From the NCBI GenBank assembly GCA_944322675.1, contig CALUPO010000001.1, positions 62,001 to 126,000 on the forward strand: DNA of 64,000 nucleotides, in the 5' to 3' direction. This DNA is from Candidatus Gastranaerophilales bacterium. GTDB taxonomy: Bacteria > Cyanobacteriota > Vampirovibrionia > Gastranaerophilales > Gastranaerophilaceae. The position numbers and the translations under genes are program-made. Numbering within the stretch: the first letter of the stretch is position 1; each line of letters opens with the position of its first letter. The notes below the pieces were generated by a model that had not been told where the DNA came from, ran no database searches, and saw nothing but the letters and a program-made list of their open reading frames with translations. Of this stretch, positions 15,594 to 24,451 are shown piece after piece.

Positions 15594-16295
15594 ATGTCAA
15601 CAAATAATAGTAATAATGAAAATAACAAAGAAGTAATAGTGAGAAAAGCTGATCGTGAAATAGAATTTGACGAAAATCTTGGAAAGTATAAAAGTGTTGA
15701 AGTGAAACCTTCTTCTTTGTCTTCAGGCAAGAAAAAATCATCAAGTGATTCTTTAAACGGGGAAAAGGAGCCTAAAAAGCGCTGGTATGTTGTTCATGTT
15801 TACTCAGGACATGAAAATAAAGTTAAAGTTAATCTTGAAAAACGTATTGAATATATGAATATGGGAGAGAAAATTTTCCGTATAGAGGTTCCTCAAAAGG
15901 CTGTTACTAAGGTTAGAGATGGAAAAAAACATGATGTGGAAGAGAAAATATTTCCAGGTTATGTGCTTGTTGAGATGATTATGGATGATGATTCCTGGTA
16001 TGTTGTTCGTCATACAGCTGGCGTTACAAAATTTGTTGGATCTTCAAAAAGACCTATTCCTGCTCGAGAAAGTGAAATTAAGAAAATTATTCAAAGAACT
16101 CAATCACAAACAGTTAAGGTTGAATTGGATGTTAAAGTGGGTGATCAGGTTCGTATCGTTTCAGGTCCGTTTGCTGACTTTATTGGTGATATTACTGATG
16201 TTTACCCGGATAAAGCAAAATTAAGAGCAAGTGTTTCTATCTTTGGACGTGAAACACCTGTTGAGTTAGAATATAAACAAATTCAAAAAGTATAA
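15594..16295 (+). CDS. nusG: Transcription termination/antitermination factor NusG
   Basis: The 233-residue protein has a polar N-terminal extension of about 60 residues (Asn/Ser/Lys-rich), then the NGN domain (KRWYVVHVYSGHENKVKVNL; FPGYVLVEM) and a C-terminal KOW domain (VGDQVRIVSGPFADFIGDI). NusG binds RNA polymerase and links it to Rho or the ribosome. The extension makes it longer than the usual 175-185 residues. It is in the secE-nusG-rplK-rplA order. Confidence 0.96.
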   Translation: MSTNNSNNENNKEVIVRKADREIEFDENLGKYKSVEVKPSSLSSGKKKSSSDSLNGEKEPKKRWYVVHVYSGHENKVKVNLEKRIEYMNMGEKIFRIEVPQKAVTKVRDGKKHDVEEKIFPGYVLVEMIMDDDSWYVVRHTAGVTKFVGSSKRPIPARESEIKKIIQRTQSQTVKVELDVKVGDQVRIVSGPFADFIGDITDVYPDKAKLRASVSIFGRETPVELEYKQIQKV

Positions 16296-16317
16296 TAGAT
16301 TATATAGTTAAAAACAA

Positions 16318-16360
16318 CGTGGAAGGCATTAAAAATCGCCGTTATCACCACGAAAGGAGA
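16318..16360 (+). promoter_or_regulatory. Structured leader of rplK
   Basis: CGTGG (16318-16322) pairs with CCACG (16348-16352), with an inner GGC (16325-16327) and GCC (16338-16340) pair, directly before the GAAAGGAGA ribosome binding site. A near-copy precedes rplA. Ribosomal protein L1 is known to repress L11/L1 mRNA by binding its leader, so this is a candidate L1 site. Confidence 0.55.
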
Positions 16361-16367
16361 CAAAAAA

Positions 16368-16793
16368 ATGGCAAAAAAAGTAGTAGGCAAAATTAAATTA
16401 CAAATCCAAGCCGGAAAAGCAAATCCGTCACCTCCTGTTGGTCCTGCGTTAGGTCAACATGGTGTTAACATAATGGAATTTTGTAAACAGTTTAATGCAA
16501 AAACTGAATCTCAAGCTGGTTACATTATTCCTGTAGTTATTGATGTATATGAAGATAGAAGTTTTTCTTTTGTTACAAAATCACCACCGGCTGCTGTTTT
16601 AATAAAAAAAGCAATAGGGCTTGAAAAAGGCTCGGCTGTCCCAAATAAAACAAAAGTTGGACAAATTACAAAAGCTCAATTGGAAGAAATTGCCAAAATT
16701 AAAATGGAAGATTTAAATGCAACTACCATGGAAGCTGCTGTTGAAATGATTAAAGGTTCAGCACGTGCAATGGGAGTTACTGTAGTAGATTAA
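16368..16793 (+). CDS. rplK: 50S ribosomal protein L11
   Basis: The 141-residue protein shows the L11 signatures: [20 protein letters not shown] near 7-26, [13 protein letters not shown], and the C-terminal RNA-binding domain ending [13 protein letters not shown]11 forms the GTPase-associated centre with 23S rRNA and is needed for stringent-factor activation. A strong GAAAGGAG precedes the ATG. The length is standard. Confidence 0.98.
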   Translation: MAKKVVGKIKLQIQAGKANPSPPVGPALGQHGVNIMEFCKQFNAKTESQAGYIIPVVIDVYEDRSFSFVTKSPPAAVLIKKAIGLEKGSAVPNKTKVGQITKAQLEEIAKIKMEDLNATTMEAAVEMIKGSARAMGVTVVD

Positions 16794-16795
16794 TT

Positions 16796-16837
16796 GTGGG
16801 AGTTTTTAAAACAAACGTTATTACCACGAAAGGAGAT
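16796..16837 (+). promoter_or_regulatory. Structured leader of rplA
   Basis: GTGG (16796-16799) pairs with CCAC (16824-16827), with an inner GTTTT/AAAAC pair. Its right side, CGTTATTACCACGAAAGGAG, is nearly identical to the corresponding part of the rplK leader (CGTTATCACCACGAAAGGAG). Each gene thus has its own copy. Confidence 0.55.
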
Positions 16838-16845
16838 ATTTTATT

Positions 16846-17571
16846 ATGTCAAAGTTGACTAAAAAACAGAAGAAAATACAAGAACTTATGGAAAATTTTA
16901 CTCAACCTTCAAGTGCTTGTGATGCTATAAAAAAACTTAAAGAAGTATCAAAAGAAATAGCTAAATTTAATGAAACAGTTGAATGTCATATGCGTTTGGG
17001 TATTGATGTAAAACATGCTGACCAACAAGTTCGTTCAACAACCGTGTTACCTGCAGGATTGGGCAAAACAGTTCGTGTTTGCGTTATTGCTAAAGGTAAT
17101 AAAGTTCAGGAAGCTATTGATGCAGGGGCCGATTTTGCAGGAACTGAAGATATTATTGATAAAATTTCAGGTGGTTGGTTTGATTTTGATACTTTAATTG
17201 CAACACCTGATTGTATGGGTATGTTAGGTAAATTAGGTCGTGTTTTAGGGCCTAAAGGCTTAATGCCTAACCCAAAAACAGGTACTGTTACATTGGAAGT
17301 TGGTAAAGCCGTTAAAGATGCAAAAGCCGGTAAGGTTGAATTTCGTGCCGATAAGCAAGGTATGATTCACGTTCCTATTGGTAAAATTGAGTTTTCTCAA
17401 GAAGATTTAGTAAAAAACTATGCTACACTTGCTGAAGCAGTTTTAAAAGCTAAGCCATCTGCAGCTAAGGGTGTTTATATTAAGTCTGCTTTCTTGACCA
17501 CAACTATGGGGCCAAGTATCAAGCTTGATGCAAAAAATATAGCATCTGAAGTTAAAGAACTTGTGGTATAA
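16846..17571 (+). CDS. rplA: 50S ribosomal protein L1
   Basis: The 241-residue protein matches L1: [20 protein letters not shown] near 44-63, [15 protein letters not shown], the conserved [20 protein letters not shown] loop near 128-147, and the C-terminal [16 protein letters not shown]1 forms the mobile stalk of the 50S subunit and autoregulates its operon. rplJ and rplL, which often follow, are not present; the operon ends at a terminator shared with folC. Confidence 0.98.
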   Translation: MSKLTKKQKKIQELMENFTQPSSACDAIKKLKEVSKEIAKFNETVECHMRLGIDVKHADQQVRSTTVLPAGLGKTVRVCVIAKGNKVQEAIDAGADFAGTEDIIDKISGGWFDFDTLIATPDCMGMLGKLGRVLGPKGLMPNPKTGTVTLEVGKAVKDAKAGKVEFRADKQGMIHVPIGKIEFSQEDLVKNYATLAEAVLKAKPSAAKGVYIKSAFLTTTMGPSIKLDAKNIASEVKELVV

Positions 17572-17615
17572 TAAATTTAACTATAATATAAGTAATAAAG
17601 TATAATGTGTCTCTT

Positions 17616-17647
17616 AGGCTGCTTAAACCTTTAAGCAGCCTTTTTTT
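17616..17647. terminator. Intrinsic terminator after rplA, overlapping the folC 3' end
   Basis: Perfect 11-bp arms AGGCTGCTTAA and TTAAGCAGCCT with a 4-base loop and a following T-run (17641-17647). The right arm and T-run encode the last codons of the convergent folC gene (KKAA-stop). Confidence 0.9.
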
Positions 17648-18890
17648 CTTCAAAAATTTCTCCTAACATATAAAAAGAACCGCATATTATTGTTAACTTT
17701 TCGTCTTCTTTTTTATCATTAATAATATTTATAACCTGTGATTTATTTATTATTTTTAAAGGTTTATTTATTATTCTTTCTAAATCTTTAACTTTGACTG
17801 CATTTTGGCAATTAAATTCGTATAAAAAAATGTCATCATTAGGAGTAAATAAAACATTCACAATTTTTTCATATTCTTTTGTATTTAATGAACCGTATAT
17901 GAATTGAATTTTTTTATCTTTAAAGTAAAAATCAAGACTTTTTCTTAATTTTATTGCTGCATCAAAATTGTGAGCTCCATCTAAGATAACATGATTATTT
18001 AGAAATTGAAAACGATAATCCCATTTCACATTTTTTAAACTAAATTTTAACACCTCTTGTTGATTATAATTAATGTTTTTTAATAAATTATCTTTTAAAT
18101 AGTCAAATGCATTTAGCACCAAATTAAGATTTTCAACTTGCCACAAGCCTAAAAGATTAAACTCATATTCTTCATTGCTATTGATTTTAACATAGTTTTT
18201 GTTGTTTTTGAAATTTAATTTTATATCATTTTCATTCAAAATCACTTGAACATTTTTTTGAACGGCAATATTTTTTATGACGTTAAATCCTTGATTATAC
18301 TTTGAAATAACAAGAGGAACATTTTCTTTTATAATTCCTGCTTTTTCAAATGCTATTTGTTGAATTGTATTTCCAAGACGATCCTTGTGGTCAATTGAGA
18401 TTGAAGTTATAATAGTTAAAATAGGCTTTTTTACAATATTTGTTGCATCAAAACGTCCGCCAAGTCCTGTTTCTAAAATCACAACATCTACATTTTCTTT
18501 TTTAAAATATAAAAAAGCAGCAACTGTTAAAATTTCAAATTCTGTTAGATGTGTATTATTTTCTTTTGATACCTTTTCAATTTTAAAAATAAGTTCACTT
18601 AAATCTTCTTTTTTAATATCTATATTATTTATTTTAATTCTTTCACAATATGATAAAATATGAGGAGAAGTGTAAAGTCCAACATTTAGCCCGACGTTTT
18701 TTAATAACTCACATAACATTGCACAAGTTGAACCTTTGCCATTTGTGCCTGCAATATGGATTATTTTTAAATCTTCTTGGGGGTTGTTGAATAATTTAAG
18801 AACTTTTTCTATTCTGCTTAAACCAAGTTCAATATAGAATTTACCGTTTTTATTTAGTATATTTATTGCCTTTTGAAAAATTTCTTCCAT
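17631..18890 (-). CDS. folC: Folylpolyglutamate synthase / dihydrofolate synthase
   Basis: The 419-residue Mur-ligase-type enzyme adds glutamate to dihydropteroate and/or tetrahydrofolates. It has the ATP-binding GTNGKGS at 48-54, the TSPHILSYCERIKIN segment near 74, ETGLGGRFDATN near 140, and ISIDHKDRLGNTIQQIAFEKAGIIK, all FolC hallmarks. The central and C-terminal domains follow (LDGAHNFDAA). The start overlaps the end of the FkbM-type gene by 28 bp, indicating coupled translation. Its 3' end carries the terminator of rplA. Confidence 0.95.
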   Translation of the reverse strand: MEEIFQKAINILNKNGKFYIELGLSRIEKVLKLFNNPQEDLKIIHIAGTNGKGSTCAMLCELLKNVGLNVGLYTSPHILSYCERIKINNIDIKKEDLSELIFKIEKVSKENNTHLTEFEILTVAAFLYFKKENVDVVILETGLGGRFDATNIVKKPILTIITSISIDHKDRLGNTIQQIAFEKAGIIKENVPLVISKYNQGFNVIKNIAVQKNVQVILNENDIKLNFKNNKNYVKINSNEEYEFNLLGLWQVENLNLVLNAFDYLKDNLLKNINYNQQEVLKFSLKNVKWDYRFQFLNNHVILDGAHNFDAAIKLRKSLDFYFKDKKIQFIYGSLNTKEYEKIVNVLFTPNDDIFLYEFNCQNAVKVKDLERIINKPLKIINKSQVINIINDKKEDEKLTIICGSFYMLGEIFEEKKAA

Positions 18891-20059
18891 AATGAATTAT
18901 GTCTTTTTTTATATATCTCTTTTGGAATAGCTTGTATTATTACTTCACATAATTTATCAATAGGGTCATAGTATAATTTGTAAACATAATTGTCAAGTGT
19001 TTTATTGAAAAACGCAGGTATTTTAATAAAATGTTCATAAGAGTGATATATACAAATAGACATTTGTGGTCTATCACGTTTTATTGTTTCAATTGCACCA
19101 TTTAATGCATTAAGTTCTGAATTTTCTAAATCCATTTTTATAAAATCAACTTTTTTTATATTATTTTCTTTAACAAATTCATCGATTGAAATGGCTTCAA
19201 TATTAATAAAATCACCTTCTTTGTTTAAAGTGACTGTGTTTGAAACATCTCTTACAGATGAGGCTATGTATGAAGCTTGAGCAATTGCTTTAAATTGCAA
19301 TGTTTCTTTTTTGTCCCAAAGTGCTTTTTCAATAATTTTTATTTTATTATTTTTTGAAACTAATTTATCTTCAAGTTCTTTTTTACAAATATTGTATAAA
19401 GGCTCAAAAGCATATATTGTTTCAACATTTTTAAATTGAGAAGAAAAAATAGTTGATATTTCACCAGTATTAGCCCCACCATCAATTACTGTTTTGATAA
19501 CATCTTTATTTAAATATTCGCAATATTGTGGACAAATTTCATTTTTAAAATATTTTTTTCTTAATTTTTTATTAAACTCAAGTAATTTTTTGTTGTTTTT
19601 AAAACCTGATAAAATATTTAAAAATAATAATTTATAAAGTTTTTGTTCATCTTTTGTTTCAAAAATGTTTTTTGATGTTTTGTATTTTTTGTATAATTCC
19701 TCTGAAACCAAAAAACCTTGATTAGACTTCATAAAATTTTTATTCAAAAATATAATATTGTAAAAATTTAAATTGTTTAAAATAACTTCAATTTTGTTTT
19801 TATGAGCAATTGATGAAATTATTATATAATCAAATTCACTATTTAAATCTTCATATTCAAAAGGAGATTTAACTTTTAAATTGTCGATATCACCTGTCTT
19901 AAAAGAATCTAAAAAACATACAAGTTGAATGTCAGGTCTATAGATTTTTAAATTTTCTTTTATTCTTAAACCTAAGTCACAAGTTCCGTATATAGCAATT
20001 TTGGCATTTTCTTTAATCTGTAAAAATAATTTTTTATATTTATTTTGAAAAAAAGTCAT
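18863..20059 (-). CDS. FkbM-family methyltransferase with N-terminal nucleotide-binding-like domain
   Basis: The 398-residue protein has two parts. Residues about 15-115 look like a Rossmann-type fold (KIAIYGTCDLGLRIKENLKI ... YDYIIISSI), as in sugar-modifying enzymes. The C-terminal half is an FkbM methyltransferase: SAM motif VIDGGANTGEIS near 192-203, IYAFEP, VDFIKMDLENSE and NALNGA. Such enzymes often methylate glycans or lipids. The neighbouring folC is unrelated in function; the 28-bp overlap shows only co-transcription. No clear ribosome binding site precedes the ATG at 20059. Confidence 0.8.
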   Translation of the reverse strand: MTFFQNKYKKLFLQIKENAKIAIYGTCDLGLRIKENLKIYRPDIQLVCFLDSFKTGDIDNLKVKSPFEYEDLNSEFDYIIISSIAHKNKIEVILNNLNFYNIIFLNKNFMKSNQGFLVSEELYKKYKTSKNIFETKDEQKLYKLLFLNILSGFKNNKKLLEFNKKLRKKYFKNEICPQYCEYLNKDVIKTVIDGGANTGEISTIFSSQFKNVETIYAFEPLYNICKKELEDKLVSKNNKIKIIEKALWDKKETLQFKAIAQASYIASSVRDVSNTVTLNKEGDFINIEAISIDEFVKENNIKKVDFIKMDLENSELNALNGAIETIKRDRPQMSICIYHSYEHFIKIPAFFNKTLDNYVYKLYYDPIDKLCEVIIQAIPKEIYKKRHNSLWKKFFKRQ

Positions 20060-20286
20060 ACAAATTATCTCGGGGGTTAAAATAATATACTTGTTTATTA
20101 TAAGTTATTAATCTTAATTTTTCAAATGTTTTAAATTAATTTTTATAAAGTATTAGGTAAATTGGATAATATATTATAAATATTTGTTTATTTCTTTATT
20201 ATACTATTCGGGAATATTTTAATAATTATTTTTTAAATAATATAAATTTGTAAAATAAATTGAATTATTAAATTTAAGGAGCAAAT

Positions 20287-21138
20287 ATGGAGAAAATTAT
20301 CACATCTCAGGTTTGTAAATTGGAACGACTTGAAAATCTTTTTATTCAACTTACTTATGGCAATTGCAATTTAAAATGTAAACATTGTTATATAACTCAA
20401 AATAAAAAGTTGGAAAAATCTGATTTTATATCGCTTGATTTAATAAAAAATACAATATATTCAAATTCAACCAGGTTTGTAGAAAATATTTATTTAACAG
20501 GTGGTGAGCCTTTAATGCATCCTCAGTTTAATAATATTTTGAGAATGTGTCTAAAAAGAACAGATACAACAATTATTACAAATGGTGTTAATATAAATGA
20601 TAAAAAAGCACGTTTTTTTGCAAAAGTTGAAGACGAATTTGAAAATTCAAACTTATATTTTAAAATCGGTATTGAACACTATGATGAGTTAAAAGTTGAT
20701 GACTTAAAAGGAAGAGGAACATTTCGTAAAAGTATCAATGCTGTTGTAAGTTTATTAAAATACGGTTTTTCTCCCATAATTTTCTGCACAAATTATTATA
20801 ATGAAAAAGAAGACAATTTAATAGATGGATTTACTAAGGTATTGTTGCGATATAATGCTCAAATAACAAGTCAAAACGTTAAAATAATTCCTTATTTTGA
20901 TAAAAATAAAATAGATGACAATGATACATTAGTTGAAAGACATGATAATGATTTTAATATTGACTGCAAAACTAGTCGTATATTAACATCAAAAGGCGTC
21001 TATTGTTGTAACTTTTTAGCAAATGATTATCGTGGTCGAAGCGGGCCTGATTTAAATGAATTTGCTCAAAAAACATATCTTGAATCCCCTTGTTGTAATT
21101 TATGTTTAAAAGAAAATAGAAAATTATTTACGGATTAA
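20287..21138 (+). CDS. Radical SAM protein
   Basis: The 283-residue protein has the radical SAM cluster motif CNLKCKHC (Cys27, Cys31, Cys34) and the SAM-binding IYLTGGEPLMHP near 70-81. Additional Cys residues near the C-terminus (KGVYCCNF and PCCNLCLK) could hold an auxiliary Fe-S cluster, as in SPASM/twitch-type enzymes. It therefore probably performs a radical modification of a small molecule or peptide; the substrate is unknown. A strong AAGGAG precedes the ATG. It is the first gene of a same-strand run reaching purD at 25705, although a separate promoter precedes the second gene. Confidence 0.88.
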   Translation: MEKIITSQVCKLERLENLFIQLTYGNCNLKCKHCYITQNKKLEKSDFISLDLIKNTIYSNSTRFVENIYLTGGEPLMHPQFNNILRMCLKRTDTTIITNGVNINDKKARFFAKVEDEFENSNLYFKIGIEHYDELKVDDLKGRGTFRKSINAVVSLLKYGFSPIIFCTNYYNEKEDNLIDGFTKVLLRYNAQITSQNVKIIPYFDKNKIDDNDTLVERHDNDFNIDCKTSRILTSKGVYCCNFLANDYRGRSGPDLNEFAQKTYLESPCCNLCLKENRKLFTD

Positions 21139-21155
21139 TAAATAGTCAAAATACA

Positions 21156-21185
21156 TTGTTTATTTTTATCTATTTGTTATATAAT
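21156..21185 (+). promoter_or_regulatory. Promoter placing the transcript start next to the HAD gene's ATG
   Basis: TTGTTT (21156-21161), 18 bases, TATAAT (21180-21185). The ATG at 21195 is only 9 bases after the -10 box, so the predicted leader is about 2-3 bases and there is no room for a ribosome binding site. Confidence 0.55.
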
Positions 21186-21194
21186 TAAGAAGTT

Positions 21195-21827
21195 ATGAAT
21201 GAAAAATATCAAATTTTTTGTGATTTTGACGGTACAATAACAAAAGTTGATACGATTGGGGAATTTTTAAACCGTTTTGCAAATAAAAAATGGCTTGATG
21301 TTGAAAAGCAATGGAGAAATGGTCAGATTGGCTCACGTGATTGTATGATAAAACAATTTTCTTTTATTAAAAATGTTTCTATGTCTCAACTTGAAAGTTT
21401 TTTTAATGATATTGAAATTGATGAAACATTTATTGAATTTTATAATAACGTAAAGAAAAGAAATATTAAATTTACAATTGTAAGTGATGGTTTTGACATT
21501 TTTATATATAATATTTTAAAAAAATATAAACTTAATGATATTGATGTTTTTGCAAATAGATTAAAAATTAAAAATGGGGAATTTATTCCACTATATGATG
21601 ATAAATATAAAGATTGTAAGAAACAATCAGGTGTGTGCAAGTGTAAAGTTGTAGAAGATAAGAGTATAAAAGATCATGAAATAATTTTTATAGGTGATGG
21701 CTTGTCAGATGCTTGTGTTTCAGGTAAAATAAGTAAAATATATGCTAAAAATTATTTAGCACAATACTTAAGTTCAAATAATAAACCTTATATTAAGTTT
21801 AACAGTTTTAATGAAATAAAAATATAG
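21195..21827 (+). CDS. HAD-superfamily phosphatase (MtnX/SerB-like)
   Basis: The 210-residue protein has HAD motif I DFDGT at 10-14 (nucleophile Asp10, acid Asp12), motif II in TIVSDGFDIF near 94-103, and motif IV IGDGLSDAC near 165-173. The cap sequence after motif I (VDTIGEFLNRFANKKWLDVE) resembles MtnX-like and phosphoserine-phosphatase-like enzymes. It probably removes phosphate from a small metabolite. The next gene is a class III aminotransferase, so a phosphorylated amino-sugar or amino-acid intermediate is conceivable. It appears to be translated from a leaderless transcript. Confidence 0.82.
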   Translation: MNEKYQIFCDFDGTITKVDTIGEFLNRFANKKWLDVEKQWRNGQIGSRDCMIKQFSFIKNVSMSQLESFFNDIEIDETFIEFYNNVKKRNIKFTIVSDGFDIFIYNILKKYKLNDIDVFANRLKIKNGEFIPLYDDKYKDCKKQSGVCKCKVVEDKSIKDHEIIFIGDGLSDACVSGKISKIYAKNYLAQYLSSNNKPYIKFNSFNEIKI

Positions 21828-21872
21828 TTGTATTAATAAAGCTTTAAATAATAAAAGGGATGAGGTAGAAGA

Positions 21873-23264
21873 ATGATATTAAAAGAAGATGTAAATAATT
21901 TGACTGATGAAGAAATACGTGAGCTTGATAATGAGTATTGTTCTTGGGGTGATACTGCACATTATAGTGAGAATCCTAAAATATTTTCATCATGCGAAGG
22001 TTCGTATATGTATGATAGTAATGATACTCCATATTTAGATCTTCAGATGTGGTATGCTTCTTGTAATCTAGGCTATAAAAATAAACGTATAAATGATGCT
22101 GTTATTGACCAAATAAATACAATGCCAGGAATTGCACCAAAATTTATATATAATTATAAAGCTTTATTATCTCAAAAAATAGCAAAAGGCATGGTGAAAA
22201 GATTTGGCGAAAAGGGTCGTGTTCATTTTAATGTTGGAGGAGCACAGGCGATTGAAGATGCTATAAAGGTCTTAAGAAATTATACTCATAAAAACCGGCA
22301 ATTTGCATTTATGGGTGGATATCATGGACGCACAATAGGGGCATCTTGCATTACATCAAGTTATCGTTATCGTGAGTCATACGGTCATTTTTCTGATAGA
22401 GCACATTTTGTTCCTTTCCCTTACTGTTTCCGTTGTCATTATGGTAAAAAATGCGAAAATTGTAATTTCTATTGTGTAAAGCAGTTTGCTAAGAATTTTG
22501 AAAGTGAATATAATTCATTCTATGACAAAAAAACAGGTGACTGTGAATATGGAGCATTTATTTGTGAACCCCTTCTTGGAACAGGTGGTTATGTTGTTCC
22601 GCCAAAGGGATACTTTAAAGAATTAAAGAAAGTATTGGATGAATTTAATATTGTTTTTGCAGTTGATGAAATACAAATGGGAATATATCGCACCGGTAAG
22701 TTGTGGGCTATTGAACATTTTGGTGTGACACCTGATTTGATTACATTTGGTAAATCACTAACAAATGGCTTGAATCCACTTGCAGGGTTATGGGCTAAGG
22801 AAAAATTAATTGCACCTGATGTATTTCCGCCAGGGCGGGCACATTCTACATATTCTTCAAATCCAATTGGAACAAGAGCCGGATATGAAGTTATGTCTAT
22901 CCTTGAAGAAGAAGATTTTGAAACAAGTGTTAAGGAAAAAGGGGAATTATTTCTTGAAGGACTTAGATTGTTAAAGTCAAAATATTCTGTAATTGGTGAT
23001 GTTGATGGCTTAGGGCTTGCATTACGTATGGAAATAACACAAACGGATGGATTTACTCCTAATCGTGATTTATGTGACAAACTTCAAGAAGAAGGCTTAA
23101 AGGGTGATTTAACTTATAAAGGTAAAAAATGCGGTCTTGTTCTCAATAATGGAGGTTATTATAAGAATGTTATAACATTTGTTCCTTCATTATATATTAC
23201 AAAAGATGAAATAAATATGGCAATTGAGCTTTTAGACCAGTTATTTACGAGGTTTGAAAAGTAA
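21873..23264 (+). CDS. Class III PLP-dependent aminotransferase
   Basis: The 463-residue enzyme has the class III hallmarks: VGGAQAIEDAIK near 121-132, FMGGYHGRT near 146-153, VDEIQMGIYRTGKLWAIE with Asp265, and the PLP lysine Lys294 in TFGKSLTNG. A Cys-rich insertion (CFRCHYGKKCENCNFYC, 185-201) is of the type seen in GabT/ornithine-aminotransferase relatives and may bind metal. The substrate is probably an omega-amino compound. A GGGATGAGG ribosome binding site lies before the ATG. It is followed after 2 bp by the hydrolase. Confidence 0.88.
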   Translation: MILKEDVNNLTDEEIRELDNEYCSWGDTAHYSENPKIFSSCEGSYMYDSNDTPYLDLQMWYASCNLGYKNKRINDAVIDQINTMPGIAPKFIYNYKALLSQKIAKGMVKRFGEKGRVHFNVGGAQAIEDAIKVLRNYTHKNRQFAFMGGYHGRTIGASCITSSYRYRESYGHFSDRAHFVPFPYCFRCHYGKKCENCNFYCVKQFAKNFESEYNSFYDKKTGDCEYGAFICEPLLGTGGYVVPPKGYFKELKKVLDEFNIVFAVDEIQMGIYRTGKLWAIEHFGVTPDLITFGKSLTNGLNPLAGLWAKEKLIAPDVFPPGRAHSTYSSNPIGTRAGYEVMSILEEEDFETSVKEKGELFLEGLRLLKSKYSVIGDVDGLGLALRMEITQTDGFTPNRDLCDKLQEEGLKGDLTYKGKKCGLVLNNGGYYKNVITFVPSLYITKDEINMAIELLDQLFTRFEK

Positions 23265-23266
23265 TT

Positions 23267-24106
23267 GTGAAAAGTTCGCCTGATTTAGACTTTGAGTTTA
23301 TTGATGAAAATAATAAATCAAAAGGTGCTGTGTTGCTATTTCATGGGCTTACAGGAAGTACATTTGAAATGAAAAAATATGCACAACATTTACACTCGAA
23401 TGGTTTTGATGTTTTTGCATATTGTCTTCCAGGTCATGGTGAAGATACAGGGCAGATACGTTGTGTTCGTTATATTGATTGGATAAATTTTGCCGGATAT
23501 AAATTTAAAAAGTTGAAGAAAAAATACAATAATGTATATTTGGGCGGATTATGTTTGGGGGCTGTTTTAGCACTTATTCTTGGTCAAAAATATAAATTGG
23601 AGGTAAATGGTATAATTTCTCTATCAACAACTTTATATTTAGACGGTTGGACAATGCCATGGTATAATTTTATGATGCCTTTGGGCTTGTATACTTTGAT
23701 TCGTTATTATTATACATTTCCAGAGCGAGAACCGTATGGTATAAAAAATATAAAAAAACGAAGAAGTATTCAAAAAATAATGGGTAAAAATTCAATAGCT
23801 ATGGATAATTATCCTTTAAGTTGTGTTTATGAACTTTTAAAATTGTCTAAATTAGCACGTAAAAATATGAAAAATGTAATTTCCCCTATTTTAATTATGC
23901 ATTCAAAAGAAGATGATTTAACAAGTATAAAAAGTGCCAAATTTGTTTATAATAATGTAAGTTCTCTTGATAAAGAAATATTTATCCTTGAAAATAGTTA
24001 CCATCTTATGTTATATGACAATGATAAAGATTTTGTGTTTGATAAAAGTGTTGAATTTTTGAACAATTTGGTGCAAAAGAAGGAAGTTTTAAATTATGCT
24101 AATTAA
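23267..24106 (+). CDS. Alpha/beta hydrolase with a cysteine nucleophile, GTG start
   Basis: The 279-residue protein has an alpha/beta-hydrolase core: HGLTGS oxyanion turn at 26-31, nucleophile elbow GLCLG (Cys96) where most esterases have GxSxG, a likely acid at Asp216 or Asp217 (HSKEDDLT) and His246 (ENSYHLML). The overall pattern resembles Est30-like carboxylesterases; the Cys nucleophile recalls dienelactone hydrolases. It starts with GTG 2 bp after the aminotransferase and overlaps the next gene by 11 bp, so it is translated in the same run. Confidence 0.82.
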   Translation: MKSSPDLDFEFIDENNKSKGAVLLFHGLTGSTFEMKKYAQHLHSNGFDVFAYCLPGHGEDTGQIRCVRYIDWINFAGYKFKKLKKKYNNVYLGGLCLGAVLALILGQKYKLEVNGIISLSTTLYLDGWTMPWYNFMMPLGLYTLIRYYYTFPEREPYGIKNIKKRRSIQKIMGKNSIAMDNYPLSCVYELLKLSKLARKNMKNVISPILIMHSKEDDLTSIKSAKFVYNNVSSLDKEIFILENSYHLMLYDNDKDFVFDKSVEFLNNLVQKKEVLNYAN

Positions 24107-24428
24107 TTCTTTTATTTCAATCAATATGTTGTTAATTGTTGCATTTTTATTGGGTCAGTATTTTTTGAAGTTGGATAAACCAAAATTGATGGCTGCTTTT
24201 TCAATTTTTATTTCAATAGTTTTGGTGTTTTATTTGGCTTTCATTTTAATAATATGTGTAAAATCTATTATTTATAAGGAATATTTAAATTTGATTTTAT
24301 TTCCATTTATGTTTGTACCGTTTATTATTGGAATATTTGCTAATTATAAAAAAATTAATTTTTATACAAATATTCAAAATCTTTTTTTTGTGTTAAGTTT
24401 AGTTATAGCTATATTTTTATTTAAGTAG
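24096..24428 (+). CDS. Small four-helix membrane protein
   Basis: The 110-residue protein is almost entirely hydrophobic with about four transmembrane segments (roughly 5-22, 30-55, 64-82, 90-108). It is not recognised. It overlaps the hydrolase gene by 11 bp and precedes purD by 23 bp, so it belongs to the same transcript. It may be a membrane partner of the upstream enzymes, but nothing shows that directly. Confidence 0.65.
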   Translation: MLINSFISINMLLIVAFLLGQYFLKLDKPKLMAAFSIFISIVLVFYLAFILIICVKSIIYKEYLNLILFPFMFVPFIIGIFANYKKINFYTNIQNLFFVLSLVIAIFLFK

Positions 24429-24451
24429 TATAAAGGTGATCGGAAAAAATT

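Noticed and set aside
24429-24451. Purine riboswitch before purD
   Set aside because: Only 23 bp separate purD from the previous gene; no aptamer-like sequence is visible.
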